DNA of 64,000 bases from Sclerotinia nivalis (GCA_029531795.1 JAPEIS010000001.1:1426001-1490000), one strand, 5' to 3'. Counted from the stretch's first letter, positions 1 through 12,968 are shown. Notes: a model not told the origin generated them from the sequence alone. Made by a program: numbers and translations.

Positions 1-293
1 GTTTTTATTATTCTCAAAAGTATATTCGTATATAGTATAATTGATTGATATCTAAATATTTTCTTTATATAATTCTTTTTATTCTTTACAAAAAATAATC
101 CAAGTTTTCTTTGAATATAGTATAGATTCTGATTCATTATTGAGCTTTGTTTTCATTGTTCTAATTGTTCTCATTGTTCTCAAAAGTGTATTTATACAGC
201 CCAATTTCTATCAAACCAGAAACTCAAATCAACAACTTCCATTCAATACCAACATCGAACTCAACTCGGAACATTCAAGCCTATCCAAGCACA

Positions 294-1418
294 ATGTCGA
301 TCTTCAAGCCATTCAAAGGTAATACGCGAGAAGAGTATAAGGCTCAGCATATTAAACGAGAGGATTTCTTGCTATGCCACAATTGCGGATGGAATGCCGA
401 ATATCAGTCGTCTCATAGTTACATTAGTACCATCAAATGTACATGTAATGCTAGGCGAGGTATATGGTTCATTGGCGAGAAATATGTTTTGAAGGAAAGA
501 GAGATTTTAGAATATGGGCACGAGAGCTCTATGGGTCCTGATGTCGCAATTCAAAAATTTCTGTCTGAGAATTCGACTATTCCTGTAATTAAAGATATAA
601 TTTATTGGAAAGATAGTAATAGCCATTTCTTTTTCATGGAGAAAGCCCCGGGCACAACGTTAATGTCAATTTTTGGAACGTTAACTCATGATCAAATGAG
701 AGCTTATGCCAAAGAAGTCGTTGAATATCTTGTACAGTTACGCAAGTTTACATCGACAAAAATTGAAGGTCCAGATGGTTCGCGGTTAAGAGATAGAATA
801 CTAGGTCCTCAATTCCAGGTACATTACGTGACGGATGATGTTGAAGAATGGTGGGCTCAAGTTGAACCTCATCTCGTTTATAGACGTGGTCATCAGATTA
901 GCACAGCTGAAACGGAACTCTGGAAGAAGGATTTTAAGTCGAGATACCCCGTTATAGGGGGACCGTATGTTCTCACGCATAGCGATCTGGATGCGACTAA
1001 TATTATGGTAAAAGATGGACATGTTAGCGCTATTATCGATTGGGAACATGGGGGATATCTTCCGGAATGGTGGGAGGCGGTAGGAACTCTACATGTGCAA
1101 CCGGGTTATTGGAGCTATTGCTTGAAAGAAGAAATGATAAAGCAAATCGGGCCATGGCCAACAACAGAGGTGAAATTCCACGAAGAATACATGAGGGCAT
1201 ACACCGACAAGCGTGGCCCGGCGCTCGCAGAATGGAAGTACTTTGATCGTAATTTGCCATGCCCTAATTATGCAAATTACATAAAAGAGGATAATGATGG
1301 CCCCCAAACGACCTATTTCAGAAGCCAACGGGAGGCTAGGGAAGCCGCGACTTTGGCGGCTTTCAAAGCGCTAAACTTGGAGGAGAGGGAAAATTTGATT
1401 AGGAAAAAAGATTCATAG
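294..1418 (+). CDS. Phosphotransferase (APH/choline kinase-like fold) family protein
   Basis: Single-exon gene of 374 aa. The frame is open from 165, but I chose the ATG at 294 because the preceding stretch reads like a 5' UTR and the protein is more ordinary from there. Residues 226-252 hold the kinase-like catalytic loop: H229-S-D231 and N236 in THSDLDATNIM, then the metal-binding D249 in IIDWEHGGY. This is the usual arrangement of the aminoglycoside phosphotransferase (APH) family, which in ascomycetes has many uncharacterised members. A small Cys cluster lies near residues 29-51 (C29, C31, C49, C51). The protein probably transfers phosphate from ATP to a small molecule, but the substrate cannot be told from sequence. 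It has no signal peptide or membrane segment, so it is probably cytosolic. Family assignment is fairly firm; function is inference. Confidence 0.8.
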   Translation: MSIFKPFKGNTREEYKAQHIKREDFLLCHNCGWNAEYQSSHSYISTIKCTCNARRGIWFIGEKYVLKEREILEYGHESSMGPDVAIQKFLSENSTIPVIKDIIYWKDSNSHFFFMEKAPGTTLMSIFGTLTHDQMRAYAKEVVEYLVQLRKFTSTKIEGPDGSRLRDRILGPQFQVHYVTDDVEEWWAQVEPHLVYRRGHQISTAETELWKKDFKSRYPVIGGPYVLTHSDLDATNIMVKDGHVSAIIDWEHGGYLPEWWEAVGTLHVQPGYWSYCLKEEMIKQIGPWPTTEVKFHEEYMRAYTDKRGPALAEWKYFDRNLPCPNYANYIKEDNDGPQTTYFRSQREAREAATLAAFKALNLEERENLIRKKDS

Positions 1419-1489
1419 ATAGTTACAATTGTGGTTAACAATACTTTATTCATCTTATTATCTCGATGATTTAGAAGAATAAAAATCCT

Positions 1490-2000
1490 GTATCCACTCT
1501 TCTACCTCCTTATTTATCCTCATACCTTCCTATCCCTCCTTATTCCTCTCTATCTTTCCCTACCTTTCCTTATCTTTCCTTATCTTTCCTTCCTTATCCT
1601 TCCTTATCCCTCTTCATTTCTATTCATCTGCTTTTACCCTTTATCTAGCCCTGATAGATTGAATTGAACAATACAAATGAAACACTTTTTTTTGCATCTA
1701 GATGAACAATTCCATGTGTAACAAAGATTTTGATAGACTTCACTGACGTAAACAATAATACAAACACCATCCTTCTACCTCCTCGTTTATCCTCATCCCC
1801 CTTCCCATCCCTCCTCATACTTTCTCATCCCTCCTTGTCTCTCCTCCTCATACTTTCTCATCCCTCCTTGTCTCTCCTCCTCATCCCCTCATCCCCTCAT
1901 CCCTCCTCATCCCTCCTCATCCCTCCTCATCCCCCTCCTCATCCCCCTCCTCATCCCTCCTCATCCCCCTCCTCATCCCTCCTCATCCCTCTCCTCATCC
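1490..2000. repeat. Pyrimidine-rich low-complexity tract with degenerate CCTCATCC-type units
   Basis: The + strand is almost pure C/T in two blocks, about 1495-1615 and 1770-2000. The second block is a run of imperfect units of 8-12 bases built on tcatccctcc. The start of both blocks is similar (cttctacctcc followed by ttatcctcat), so they belong to one duplicated unit that also carries a gene tail (see 1630-1775). It lies in the 3' flanks of two convergent genes. A 104-residue ORF across it is a low-complexity artefact. Confidence 0.85.
1630..1775 (-). pseudogene. Degenerate duplicate of the 3' end of the zinc-ribbon gene
   Basis: This segment aligns with 2006-2157, the last ~40 codons and 3' flank of the small gene at 2030-2383. 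Shared blocks include atgaaacact, tttgcat, gtgtaaca, cttcactga and gtaaaca in the same order and spacing. Most differences in the best-aligned part are transitions (for example cccacg versus tccatg, gcag versus acaa), with one deletion of about 9 bases. It has no open frame of its own and is a fragment left by a local duplication together with the adjacent pyrimidine tract. Confidence 0.7.
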
Positions 2001-2029
2001 GGCCTTGCCCTCTACCTAGCTCCGATAGA

Positions 2030-2383
2030 CTACTGTGCGAGTGATGCAGATGAAACACTGTCTTTTGCATTTGGATAAACGATCCCACGTGTAACAGACA
2101 CCTTGATATCCTGTGTAAGATCTTCACTGATGTAAACAACAATATGAAAACCATGCGCCTTGATTTCAACAGCTGTAGACTCAGATTGAGTTACATCGGG
2201 GTTGGGATTCGCTAATTCTATCTTCTCGTTAACTTCCACCGTCGCGGTTGTGTTGCCATTCGTGTTGTGACATTCGATTGTGTAGGGATGTATGGTCTTC
2301 TGATTGACTGCAAGCAAACATGAACATTCAGAGCATTGTTGGTCAAAAGTCATGTTTTGGTTGTTACAGAAAACGCAGCGCAT
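2030..2383 (-). CDS. Small zinc-ribbon protein, uncharacterised
   Basis: Single-exon ORF of 117 aa on the minus strand. I start it at the ATG at 2383, directly before MRCVFCNNQ; the frame extends further upstream to 2599 but that part is low-quality sequence. Cysteines C3 and C6 followed by C17, C20 and C22 give a CxxC-x10-CxxC zinc-ribbon-like knuckle at the extreme N-terminus. The rest is a predicted beta-rich segment (VEVNEKIELANPN, HIVVYISEDL) without a recognised domain. There is no signal peptide. The 3' end is duplicated downstream (1630-1775). No function is assigned; it could be a lineage-specific gene or an incidental ORF, though the clustered Cys pairs argue for a real protein. Confidence 0.5.
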   Translation of the reverse strand: MRCVFCNNQNMTFDQQCSECSCLLAVNQKTIHPYTIECHNTNGNTTATVEVNEKIELANPNPDVTQSESTAVEIKAHGFHIVVYISEDLTQDIKVSVTRGIVYPNAKDSVSSASLAQ

Positions 2384-3051
2384 TGTGGATAGATGTTGGT
2401 AGTAACTTATTGAGGACTCGTTGTCTGTGTGGAAGGTAGATGGTTTTGCAGGAGGATTCGTTGTCTGTATGGAAGGTAGATGGTATTGAAGATGAGAGAT
2501 TCGTGGATCGGAGCTACCTTGGAGATTGGCAGTGATGAGGAAGGAAGCAAGTGAAGGTGGGAAGAGGTCCAGAAGATGGGAAAGATATATACGATACATG
2601 AATCATAGCACAAAGAAACAGAAGTGTTTGTTGAATCCATCTATCATTAAGAATTTTTGGAAGCTAGAATTTAACATTGCTTACGAATTGAGGTTGCATG
2701 CGCCTGGTGTCAATCTTGGGACAAGGAGATCTTAGATCCAACATATTTCACAACCTACTACTATCTATCTTTGTTAACCTTAGAATCCAAATGAGTGTTT
2801 CTGTTTCATTGCAATGCAGGTATTATGATATCGGAAGGATATTTGTTTGTTCCTGTGTTTTAGAAGGAGAGAATTGTTTAAATTAGACCCGCAATCCTGT
2901 AATCACATGATTCACTAGAGAGCGATGACGGAATTGAGGCTTGAGGAATTTGAGGGGACCAGCTGAGTCGTACACTAATTTGAGAATGAGAACGCTTCGG
3001 TTTGATTGAGGGAGAGATATCATGTTACAAATATGCACATAATCATGCGGG

Positions 3052-3290
3052 CAATGCATTAGCAACCTGAAAATACAAAAACATGAAAGTAGATATCTTT
3101 TGTCCAAATGCGATGAGGATGTAAAAGGGTCCCTGCATAGATTGAGAACTTAGAGGAATCCATCATGCATGCAGATAATGCATGCAACCTGAAAATACAA
3201 AGACAAGAGAGTAGGTATTTTTTATTGAATGCAAAGGTAAGATGTAGAAGGGTTCTTGCATAAACTGGGAACTTAGAAGAGCCCACCAAC
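3052..3290. repeat. Imperfect tandem duplication, ~120-bp unit, two copies
   Basis: Copy one starts at about 3052 (gcaatgcattagcaacctg) and copy two at about 3174 (gataatgcatgcaacctg). Both continue with aaaatacaaa, a gagagtag/gaaagtag block, gatgtagaag-like sequence, ggg then tcttgca or ccctgca, and end in gaacttagag/gaacttagaa. Identity is roughly 75-80 percent by eye. The copies carry no ORF and look like an old local duplication. Confidence 0.7.
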
Positions 3291-3582
3291 TGAACGCCTT
3301 GACTAGGTCAGTGGCCCATATTCAATACCGAAGTACTGGAATCCTGCTGATGTGTCGCCTAATTAGGCTTAGACGTTCACTTTTCCAGTGTATTCAGTTG
3401 GCTGGTGGATCCTTCCTGTACTTACTTTGCGTTCAACCACTAGGCATATTATCAGACACACCTAAGTATCGTGTTTAATCATAATTAAATAGAGATGGAA
3501 CACAGCCCCTGGGCCTTCAAGCAGTTTCTAAAGATGTAGAAGTTGTTTGGTGAATGTATGGATAGATGGATGGATAGCACAA

Positions 3583-3708
3583 GCTCTGCATGTATAATGC
3601 GAGAAAAGCGTAGGCTAGGACGTCATGGAATGTTTGTGCCTAAGGTATTTTTGCTGGTGATTGAGACCTAGCTCTGCATGCATAAGCGAGAAAAGCGTAG
3701 GCTAGGAC
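3583..3708. repeat. Direct repeat of ~37 bp, two copies about 88 bp apart
   Basis: The block beginning ctctgcatgtataatgcgag at 3583 and the block beginning ctctgcatgcataagcgaga at 3672 both run on through aaaagcgtaggctaggac. They differ by a one-base indel region and one or two substitutions. The near identity suggests a recent duplication or gene conversion in non-coding DNA. Confidence 0.75.
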
Positions 3709-4254
3709 TAGGGCCCCGCCTACCACCTCCGCTAACAGGTCAAGAAGGTTAAAATATCAAAGTGACCAAAGAGGCCATACACGTGTTTCCGTATTTAGTA
3801 TGGTTGGCAGTTTGTCTGGCGAAAAGGGCTTCTTTGCTTTGTGAGCTCGAGGGCGTTAATAATTATACCTAAAAGTATCTTTGAAGTTGGTCTCCCACAC
3901 AATCTCAATCGCCTAACTAAGGTTGAGAATTTTAATTCGACGTCTGCACGTAATTTTTGTTATTGATACGACTGACAATAGATGGCAACTTGAGTTGACT
4001 GTCGCCCTAATATTATGTGGGGATATCCAGGACAAAGTGCGGAGGGCGGGGTAATGTCAAGGATAGATATGTATATCATTCGAACATATTATCTGAAAAT
4101 TTCAAGCGAGATCTGAAAAGCGAGATCTGACCATCACTCGAATTGTCAATCTCCATGCAAACTAGCAAGTTACTCTCGTGAGATAATACGCCTCCGTCGT
4201 TACCGTCAGAAAACAGAAAAAAACTCATTGCCCTTCCCTGTCACGAAACATCCT

Positions 4255-6223
<1,969 letters not shown>

Positions 6224-8586
6224 CTAATTCCCACCAACAACAACGTCAGGATGCAGAGTTTTCGTCCCATAAACCGGTTTTTTCGTGATATCGTGCGGAA
6301 TAGCCACAACTTCATCGCCAATACTAATTTTCAGAGTGGGTAGTGAAGTCGGCGGTAATGGAGTATTATCAACCTTGATCCTCATCAGCACGATGACCAA
6401 CTTCCAAAACATCGAAATAAAAATATCAAAGAAACACTTACAAGCTGCACCCTCCACCTCAAATTCCTCTTCAAGAATTCTTCCGTTCCCTCCCCATCCC
6501 CATCTTCATCATACCCTTCAAAACTCCCTCCAATAGCCGGTTCCCTCAAAACAACAATCTCATCATATGCCAATGCCCCCGACGCATCGTTGGCAGAAGA
6601 TCCCGGCGGAGGTAAAATGACCAAACTCCCTACCAAATTCTCACTGCTCCCCCATGTCTTTGGATCGTCTGGTATCTTCCCTAGAAAAAGTCGAATAATG
6701 AAACGTTGACCTTGGAGGTCAAGTTTGGAGACGCTGAGTGCTGCTGTCCATTCCCGTAGTGTTTTGTTTGTGTTTGATCCTTCGAATTGGTGTATCGATG
6801 AAGGTTCTTTACTCTTGAAACTCCTCTTCTTGATCTTCGAGTTACTTCCATCGGCATTGTATAACGCGTTCACTCTTCCTGTTACATAGCTTGCCATTTG
6901 TGCGGATGTCATATTCCAATCCATGATCTCTGGATAACTGTATCCAAACTGTGACATCGATCTGCAGGTATTTGATGTGAAGAAGGTAGAACTCGTGATA
7001 GCGAAGGGTTTGAGTGGCGTGGATGCGGTGTCAAGAGAACCCGGAGGAATAGTGTAGGTACCATAGTAATCGGCTAGGACCGTGATGTATGTAGAAGGAT
7101 TGATGGCTTGATACATTGAGAGGACCCGGTCAACATTTGCATGGTGGAGCCAACTAGATAGGTCAGTTCTTTTGCAATAAGCGAGAGAGAATATGGAAAC
7201 ACAATGAGAATGAAGGGTGCTAAGGAAGGAGGAAAAGAACAAGGATTTACAATATTGGATCAAATCCAGAATAGCTCAAAAAGGACATATGTCCATAAGC
7301 ACCCCCTACAAGAACATGTACAGTACCATGCGGTGATTCTATACTGGACCCTGAGCTGGCCATCGTGGCAAAGTTGTTGAAATTGTTTGATTTCATGACT
7401 GCTGTCCACTGTCACCTCGCTTGTATCAGCATATGTACCTCCTTGCTCTGAATTTTCCAGATTTACACCAATCATCCATCCTACCACATAGAACCACAGG
7501 CACAAATAAGATGTCGGTAGCACACTCACCACTTGATCTCCCAGCCCCGCGTTCTGTAAATTTGTATTCGCGGCGTTAAAATCACTCTGTCCACCGAGAT
7601 AATCTGGATCTCTCACAGTCCAATTATACTGTGCCAGCATGCCATCACTATCCCCTGGCGGAAATTGCTGCTGATCTAGTGGCTTGTCTTGGAAATTGTA
7701 CCTGAAAAGAGGGTTATTGACATAGGTAGTAGCGCCAGAGGGCGTTACGATGGAGACAGTGGCGACATTAACGATACTGGGCATATTTGGGGTGGAACCC
7801 CAGTCCCAGTAGGGGATGCGCAGGTTATCTGCGGCGGTCTGGTAGCTGGGATATAGCGTTGAGATGTAGGTCTTGGCTATTTTTTGGGCATAGCTAGCGA
7901 GGACTTGCTGTGGTTAGAGATGGAAAGTGAGTGAGCTGCTTTTTTGTTTGATTTGTGGGGGGAGACGGGGAGGGATATACCTCAAAGAGTGCGAGGTAGG
8001 GACGATGCCATGTAGTGAATAAAACCGAATCTGAACTGTGTATTAATACTTGTTTTAACATGTAAAGTAAGAACACATTACCATGTGTACAATAGCCGGT
8101 GGTTGGAGCACCGATAGCTTGATTTACACCATCCCAAGCAACATATGGTCTACCGTGAATACCTACAAGATATTTCGAAAGTCAATACCGAAAGTAAGTT
8201 TTTCAAGGACTCTTCAACTATCAACTCATATAAGGTATTGGGAGGCCACTCACCTGCCAGTTGAAAGTACGAAAGCCCATCGGTATATTCGTTTGCAGCT
8301 TGCATGGCCTGAAGCGCTTGAATGTATATCGACCTTAATATAATCATATCAACATGAGACGCACCATGAAGACGATGCATACCCAAAACATACATTGCGG
8401 AGAAGCTTACCATTGCGGGGTATTATTTTGTAAATCGTTAATATTCTGTCTGAAAGGTCGAGCCTTTGTATTCGAATTGATACCAGTCGTCACCCCAGTT
8501 ATGGGATAATACTGAGCATTGCCATGAGTGATGAAGATAGAACATGCCAGGAATGTCCAGAGTACATTCGGATATTTGATCATCAT
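6224..8586 (-). CDS. Secreted tyrosinase (type-3 copper phenol oxidase)
   Basis: Eight exons on the minus strand: 8586-8411, 8333-8254, 8162-8082, 8030-7981, 7907-7530, 7408-7251, 7153-6442 and 6373-6224, joining in frame to 594 aa. Introns are 51-121 bp. The protein starts with a signal peptide ([15 protein letters not shown], about residues 10-24). CuA ligands are H88 (GIHGRPY), H112 in YCTH and H121 in TWHRPY; C110 next to T-H112 fits the thioether Cys-His bridge of fungal tyrosinases. CuB ligands are H282 and H286 (PHGTVH) and the HH at 311-312 in [12 protein letters not shown]-terminal beta domain follows, ending [13 protein letters not shown]. Tyrosinases hydroxylate monophenols and oxidise diphenols to quinones, for example in melanin formation. 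The last intron could use a different acceptor; AAG at 6374-6376 restores the expected WRVQ..VDNT reading. All eight exons keep frame, so the gene looks intact. Confidence 0.88.
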
Positions 8587-8892
8587 ACTCGCCCGTTTGA
8601 ATGTAAGCAGGAAACTTCTTGGTGTGGGAATAGTATGACGAGAACTTAGGGAAGAGTAAACGTGTCTCGGAAACCATTCATATATGAGTTTTATGAAGAA
8701 GCGAACAATATAACACGAAATGAAGGAAATCTTCAACCTCGGTCGTAAGGATAGATGTCAACTATAAAGATGTCGTGAAAATTGGTGTGCCTATCCGTCA
8801 GCGCGCTGGATATTGGAACATGCAATACCCACGAGTGAACTCACTCCGAGTAACACAAATTCGTGGAATACGAGTGTAGCTACAGAAGTTCA
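8587..8892. other. Promoter region of tyrosinase gene
   Basis: Intergenic 306 bp upstream of the tyrosinase start. No distinct motif was recognised. The minus-strand frame stays open for about 50 codons upstream of the chosen ATG, but that extension would bury the signal peptide. Confidence 0.4.
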
Positions 8893-9213
8893 TCAATAGT
8901 TTATGTTCGTTTTCAATGGTACAAGAATATCGGAACCACACCCGTCACACGCAAATGATCCGATAATATGACCTCGCGTGTTCGTTATGCGATCAAAGGT
9001 CAACATATTTTCACAAGCGGTGCATACTACATAGCTTTGCTTGTCACATGTAAGAGACCGTATGCCCGTCGTTTTCAGGGGTCGTCTAAGATATCGCTGT
9101 GCTGCGGAAACGTTCCATTCTTCCAACAACATACTTATTGAGATAATCTTCAAAGCGTGGCTGAAAGCAGGTCGAATAGGTCGAAAATTTGTCCAAGTCA
9201 TGAGCCAGGGCAA
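8893..9213 (-). CDS. Possible small zinc-ribbon ORF
   Basis: Minus-strand ORF of 106 aa, not recognised. The C-terminal half has a four-cysteine ribbon: CTAC near residues 69-72 and CDGC near residues 89-92, separated by about 16 residues and ending in a short beta-like strand. The N-terminal half is basic and featureless. It lies in the 5' flank of the tyrosinase gene on the same strand, about 300 bp away. It could be a genuine orphan gene, an exon of a longer gene, or chance; the spaced CxxC pairs are the only positive evidence. Confidence 0.3.
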   Translation of the reverse strand: MPWLMTWTNFRPIRPAFSHALKIISISMLLEEWNVSAAQRYLRRPLKTTGIRSLTCDKQSYVVCTACENMLTFDRITNTRGHIIGSFACDGCGSDILVPLKTNINY

Positions 9214-12200
9214 CGTGTAATCTCAAATGGAGGCACAAAATTTGAAAATATGCACCAGCTGCAGATCAATTTCCCCATATGCACTTTGCCGTCAATAGAG
9301 GCTGTGGCACATTGGCACGAACATTACGGATAACGTAGACCGACGACTGTTCGCTCTCAACATTTTCTTCGGTCAAATGATGCAAGAGCCGATGAAGCTA
9401 GACTGATGGAAAAACTTTGGCCTTAATAGATGAGTCTCGAAAGTGTGTCCTTAGCTATCTCCAAAGTCGCCCGAAGGTTCGATACGAAATACCCAAAAAC
9501 AAATTCTTCAGTTCAAACCCTATTTACACTTACAAACGCGCCACCCTGAAAAAGGAAAAACATTATGCATTGAACAAATCTGGAGGTAATGGAGAGGAAA
9601 TCCGTTGCAAAGTCATATTAAACTGACAAAAAATGCCGAATTCAAGTATGCCATAGGAAGTAAAACTCCAGCGTAAACAATTCCATAGGCGATACTTAAA
9701 ATAGGCGTGGGAAGATTGAAACTAGCTTGAACAAGATCATCAAGCTTCCAGTCTTGATTAATGAAGTTACAGACCAGGCTGATGTCAAGAAGCCCAGAAG
9801 ATTTCCTTCTCATGATTCTAGCATTGCCATTTTCATAACCTTATCTTACCACGGGTGTCGCTAAAGTATGTTTTCCTTATTGAGAAAAGAAAAACATGCT
9901 CTTGTTGTTAAGCCAAGCTTATTGCGCTAATGATTACATCAGCATTGACAGTATAGTTGCTCTTTCTGCACTACACTTATCAGGAATAAAGGGTCAAACG
10001 CTGGCGATGGATCACTTTGCTTGATAGAAAGACAAAAACCCCATACTAAGGGCCAAACTCATGGCAGCTATTCGCGCCAAGACCTTACATGGATAAATTG
10101 TGATCGCGGCAGCTCCAGATCGATAACATTACCACCGTTCTTGCTGAACATAACAACGGCTGTCAAATCAACAAAAATGATACAATCAGTAGAAGAATCG
10201 CAACGGTCCGAATATAAACCATGGGTTCAGAAAGCCACCGGAATATTTGTTTCCGTACTTTGACTGCGGTAGTACCTTCTACTGACCTCTCATTGATATG
10301 CCCCTCTCAATGCTTCAAAGTAACACTTATGAGATTGATCTAGACGGAATCTCTTTTGTAAGACAATGCCAAAACGTATGGATTTTATCTTATTTATTGA
10401 CCTAGTGTGGTGTATAGTCGTGCGTGATGGTGAATTGTGATTGATCATGAGTTAATTGCCTGGAGCAGTATCGAATGGTGGAGGGGAGTCGAGTCTCAAA
10501 AGGAGGGGTCCCTACTCTAGTACAGTTCGCTTAGTTACCTCAACCTTAGGGAGTATATCGAGTACAAAATTCTAATAGACAACAAAGGTATATTCCAACT
10601 CTATCGCATTGAGACTGTTGAAGTCAATGGAGGCAATGAAGGCGAAGACTACCTAGTATCATGCTGACAGAGTTTGGCCTTCAATGGAGCTTTATATAAA
10701 TGTTCATCTTCGACAGTCTCGGATCCAAAAGATGGGGCACAATAACATAACCTTACATAAGCGAACACGAATACATACCTACAGTAAAAACAAATTTGAA
10801 AACCCCCCAAAACATGAGACATCAAACGGAACAGTGAACGATAGAATATATGGAGTGCCCGCGGTCCCAACCTGAGAAGATATGGCCATAGGTTATTTGC
10901 ATTGCTTTTGGGATTTCCTTCCCATATACAAGTGTACCTATTGTCATTCTTTCAACCATAAGCCCATTCTGACAAAATACAAAATCATCGATGGGGATCA
11001 AGGAAGAAAGAACTTGGCATATGCTGCGATTAATCCACCAAACTCCAAAGATTGACTGTCCTCATTGCTGTCTTATCTTCTTCCTTTTTTTAGAACCCAG
11101 AAGCAGGGCGTGATATCATTCATATCAATCAACCACAACACACACCCAATCCATACTGCGCATACGTTTTTATACATAATATACCATACAACCAAGTTTA
11201 ATCAGCTGCAGTTGGGCATAAACACCACTATCGGCGATTCCTTTTCATTTTGTATAGTGATCTCGGAAAGAAATGAAGGAGATGGGGGAGATGGGGAGAT
11301 GGGGAGATGGGGAGATGGGGGAGATAGGGTGATAGAGGTAGGAATGGAATGGAAAGGGAAAAAAAGGCGGAAATCGTACGGCAGTACAGTTCAAGAAATC
11401 CTCGATTATTCTTCATTCCTTCTTTTTGTGCCAATTCTATTTCTAGTATAGAATGGTATATATTCTCTCTACGATTTCCGGGACTCGCTCTATGTTAGGA
11501 GGGAGAGAGGGATTTAAAGGTTGGCGTTAAGTGTTTGTGGGCGAGATCGAGATCGAGGACGCTACGGTGGGTGACGCCTTGAGGATTAGTTTCTCGGTTA
11601 TTTGGGGGCAGTGAGATGTGGAGGGTTTGTGTTTGTGTTTTGCGATTGGGTTATGGAGTTGCTGAGTGGTGGGTGTGGTTAATGGTAATGGATGCTGCAG
11701 CTCAAAAGAAATGAGAGGAGAGGGGTGTTGATGCTATTGGGGTGATTTGTGATTTGTGGAGGAGATATATATGTATGCTGAGAAGAAGTGAAGTTGCTGG
11801 CTTTGGCTTTGGCGTCGGTGAATTGATAATTGGGAGTGAAGAGTTAAAGGATTTGCGTAGCTGGCTTTATGGCTTGTTTTTGGAGGTGTGTTAGCTTCGG
11901 GAAAATAGATATGAAATCATCGGGTAGTGAGTGGTGAGTAGCAGGGTTACATTAATAAGTAGCGAAAAATACCCAGCGGATAGTGTACAATGTGATGAGA
12001 AGTGACAGCCTGGGTATTTAAATTTATTTGATCAATGTTGAACAATGATGTAATCCGTGTGCTCAACAAAAGTACTTGAGATGAGAGCTGATTGTCTTTT
12101 TGGGTATCCCCGTGAAAGTCTGAGCAATAAGGAGACATGCAACGAAAGAACTCAAAGATAAACCACTAGATTCATGTTGAATGTAATTCTACCTTTGTGG

Positions 12201-12968
12201 CAGTCATACTCTCAGTAAAAAGAAGGATTAGCCAAGCGAATTTACATGAGATACATACGCCAAACCGCAATTAGCTTTAGCATATCCAGAACACTGTTAA
12301 TCAAAGCCCACATGCTATACCCTACAACTCCTATTATGGTATCTAATAATATCAAAGCTCCAGATACAACTTACGAAGCAAGCATCCTAGCGTAGAATTA
12401 CCACCACATTGCATTGATAACTTCCCAACAATGCCGTAATAAAACGGACATAGACGATCCCGGTGAGCCAGCTACAAAGTTTTGTTTGAGTGAAGAAACC
12501 AGCTAGCTCACCTGTAGCTTCATTCGCGATGAGTTGGATAGTCAAATATCCGCTGTAGAAGACATCAGATCAAATCATGAGATGGAAAAAGCACATCGAG
12601 ATCATGTTCAAGTCTATCATTCCTTCCAATTTCCAGAACTCAGGGAATTAACCCCAATCTTTCGTGCCTGCCCCAATCAAATAGATAAATATTCCACATA
12701 GAACAATAAGTAAACAACCAAATCCCATTCAAACACCAAAATTTACTTTAAACAAAACCACTCAAATTCAGACAAATGCAAAAACTGCAAAAACCCCACC
12801 ATCTTAAAAAGCCCAAAATACATCTATCAATATTTCATCCAAAATGTACAACAAGCACACATCTCTCCTCAGCAAAAACAACCACACCTCGTGAGTTCCA
12901 ATTCCCCTCAAATCCACACTACCAAGATGACATAACCCAACAATAAATAACACCTTCAGGATCTAAAC
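9214..12968. other. Gene-poor stretch, no supported gene
   Basis: About 3.7 kb without an ORF of convincing coding character. A purine/G-rich run of gagatgggga units lies at about 11278-11330, and the + strand is strongly G/T-biased from about 11460 to 11800. An ORF at + 11065-11451 crosses the G-rich repeat and is judged low complexity. On the minus strand, about 12400-12545, a possible GTGAGC...TAG splice pair brackets short open frames, but no consistent gene could be assembled. A decayed gene or long non-coding transcript cannot be excluded. Confidence 0.5.
11278..11330. repeat. G-rich microsatellite (gagatgggga units)
   Basis: Four to five near-identical units of about 9-10 bases of the type gagatgggg or gagatggggg run in tandem on the + strand. 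Clustered runs of four or five G could support G-quadruplex structure, which is inference only. Confidence 0.8.

Larger units (their letters stand above)
2384..4254. other. Intergenic, no gene seen; several short duplications
   Basis: No ORF here has coding character. The stretch holds an imperfect ~120-bp tandem repeat (3052-3290), an asymmetrical inverted-repeat structure (3282-3408), a duplicated ~37-bp block (3583-3708) and a 14-bp tandem (aagcgagatctgaa, about 4105-4132). It separates two minus-strand genes, so it includes the 5' flank of the zinc-ribbon gene. Confidence 0.7.

Noticed and set aside
1730..2044. 104-aa ORF on the plus strand
   Set aside because: It is translated from the pyrimidine-rich repeat (only Ser, Pro, Leu and His) and overlaps the tail of the minus-strand gene.
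9613..9813. 66-aa minus-strand ORF with a hydrophobic segment
   Set aside because: AT-rich frame with chance hydrophobicity; no signal or domain pattern.
11065..11451. 128-aa plus-strand ORF
   Set aside because: It crosses a gagatgggg microsatellite, and the remaining parts have no recognisable motif.
12400..12545. Apparent spliced coding segment on the minus strand (GTGAGC donor, TTTGTAG acceptor)
   Set aside because: Each of the three frames meets a stop close to the junction, and no longer gene could be assembled.
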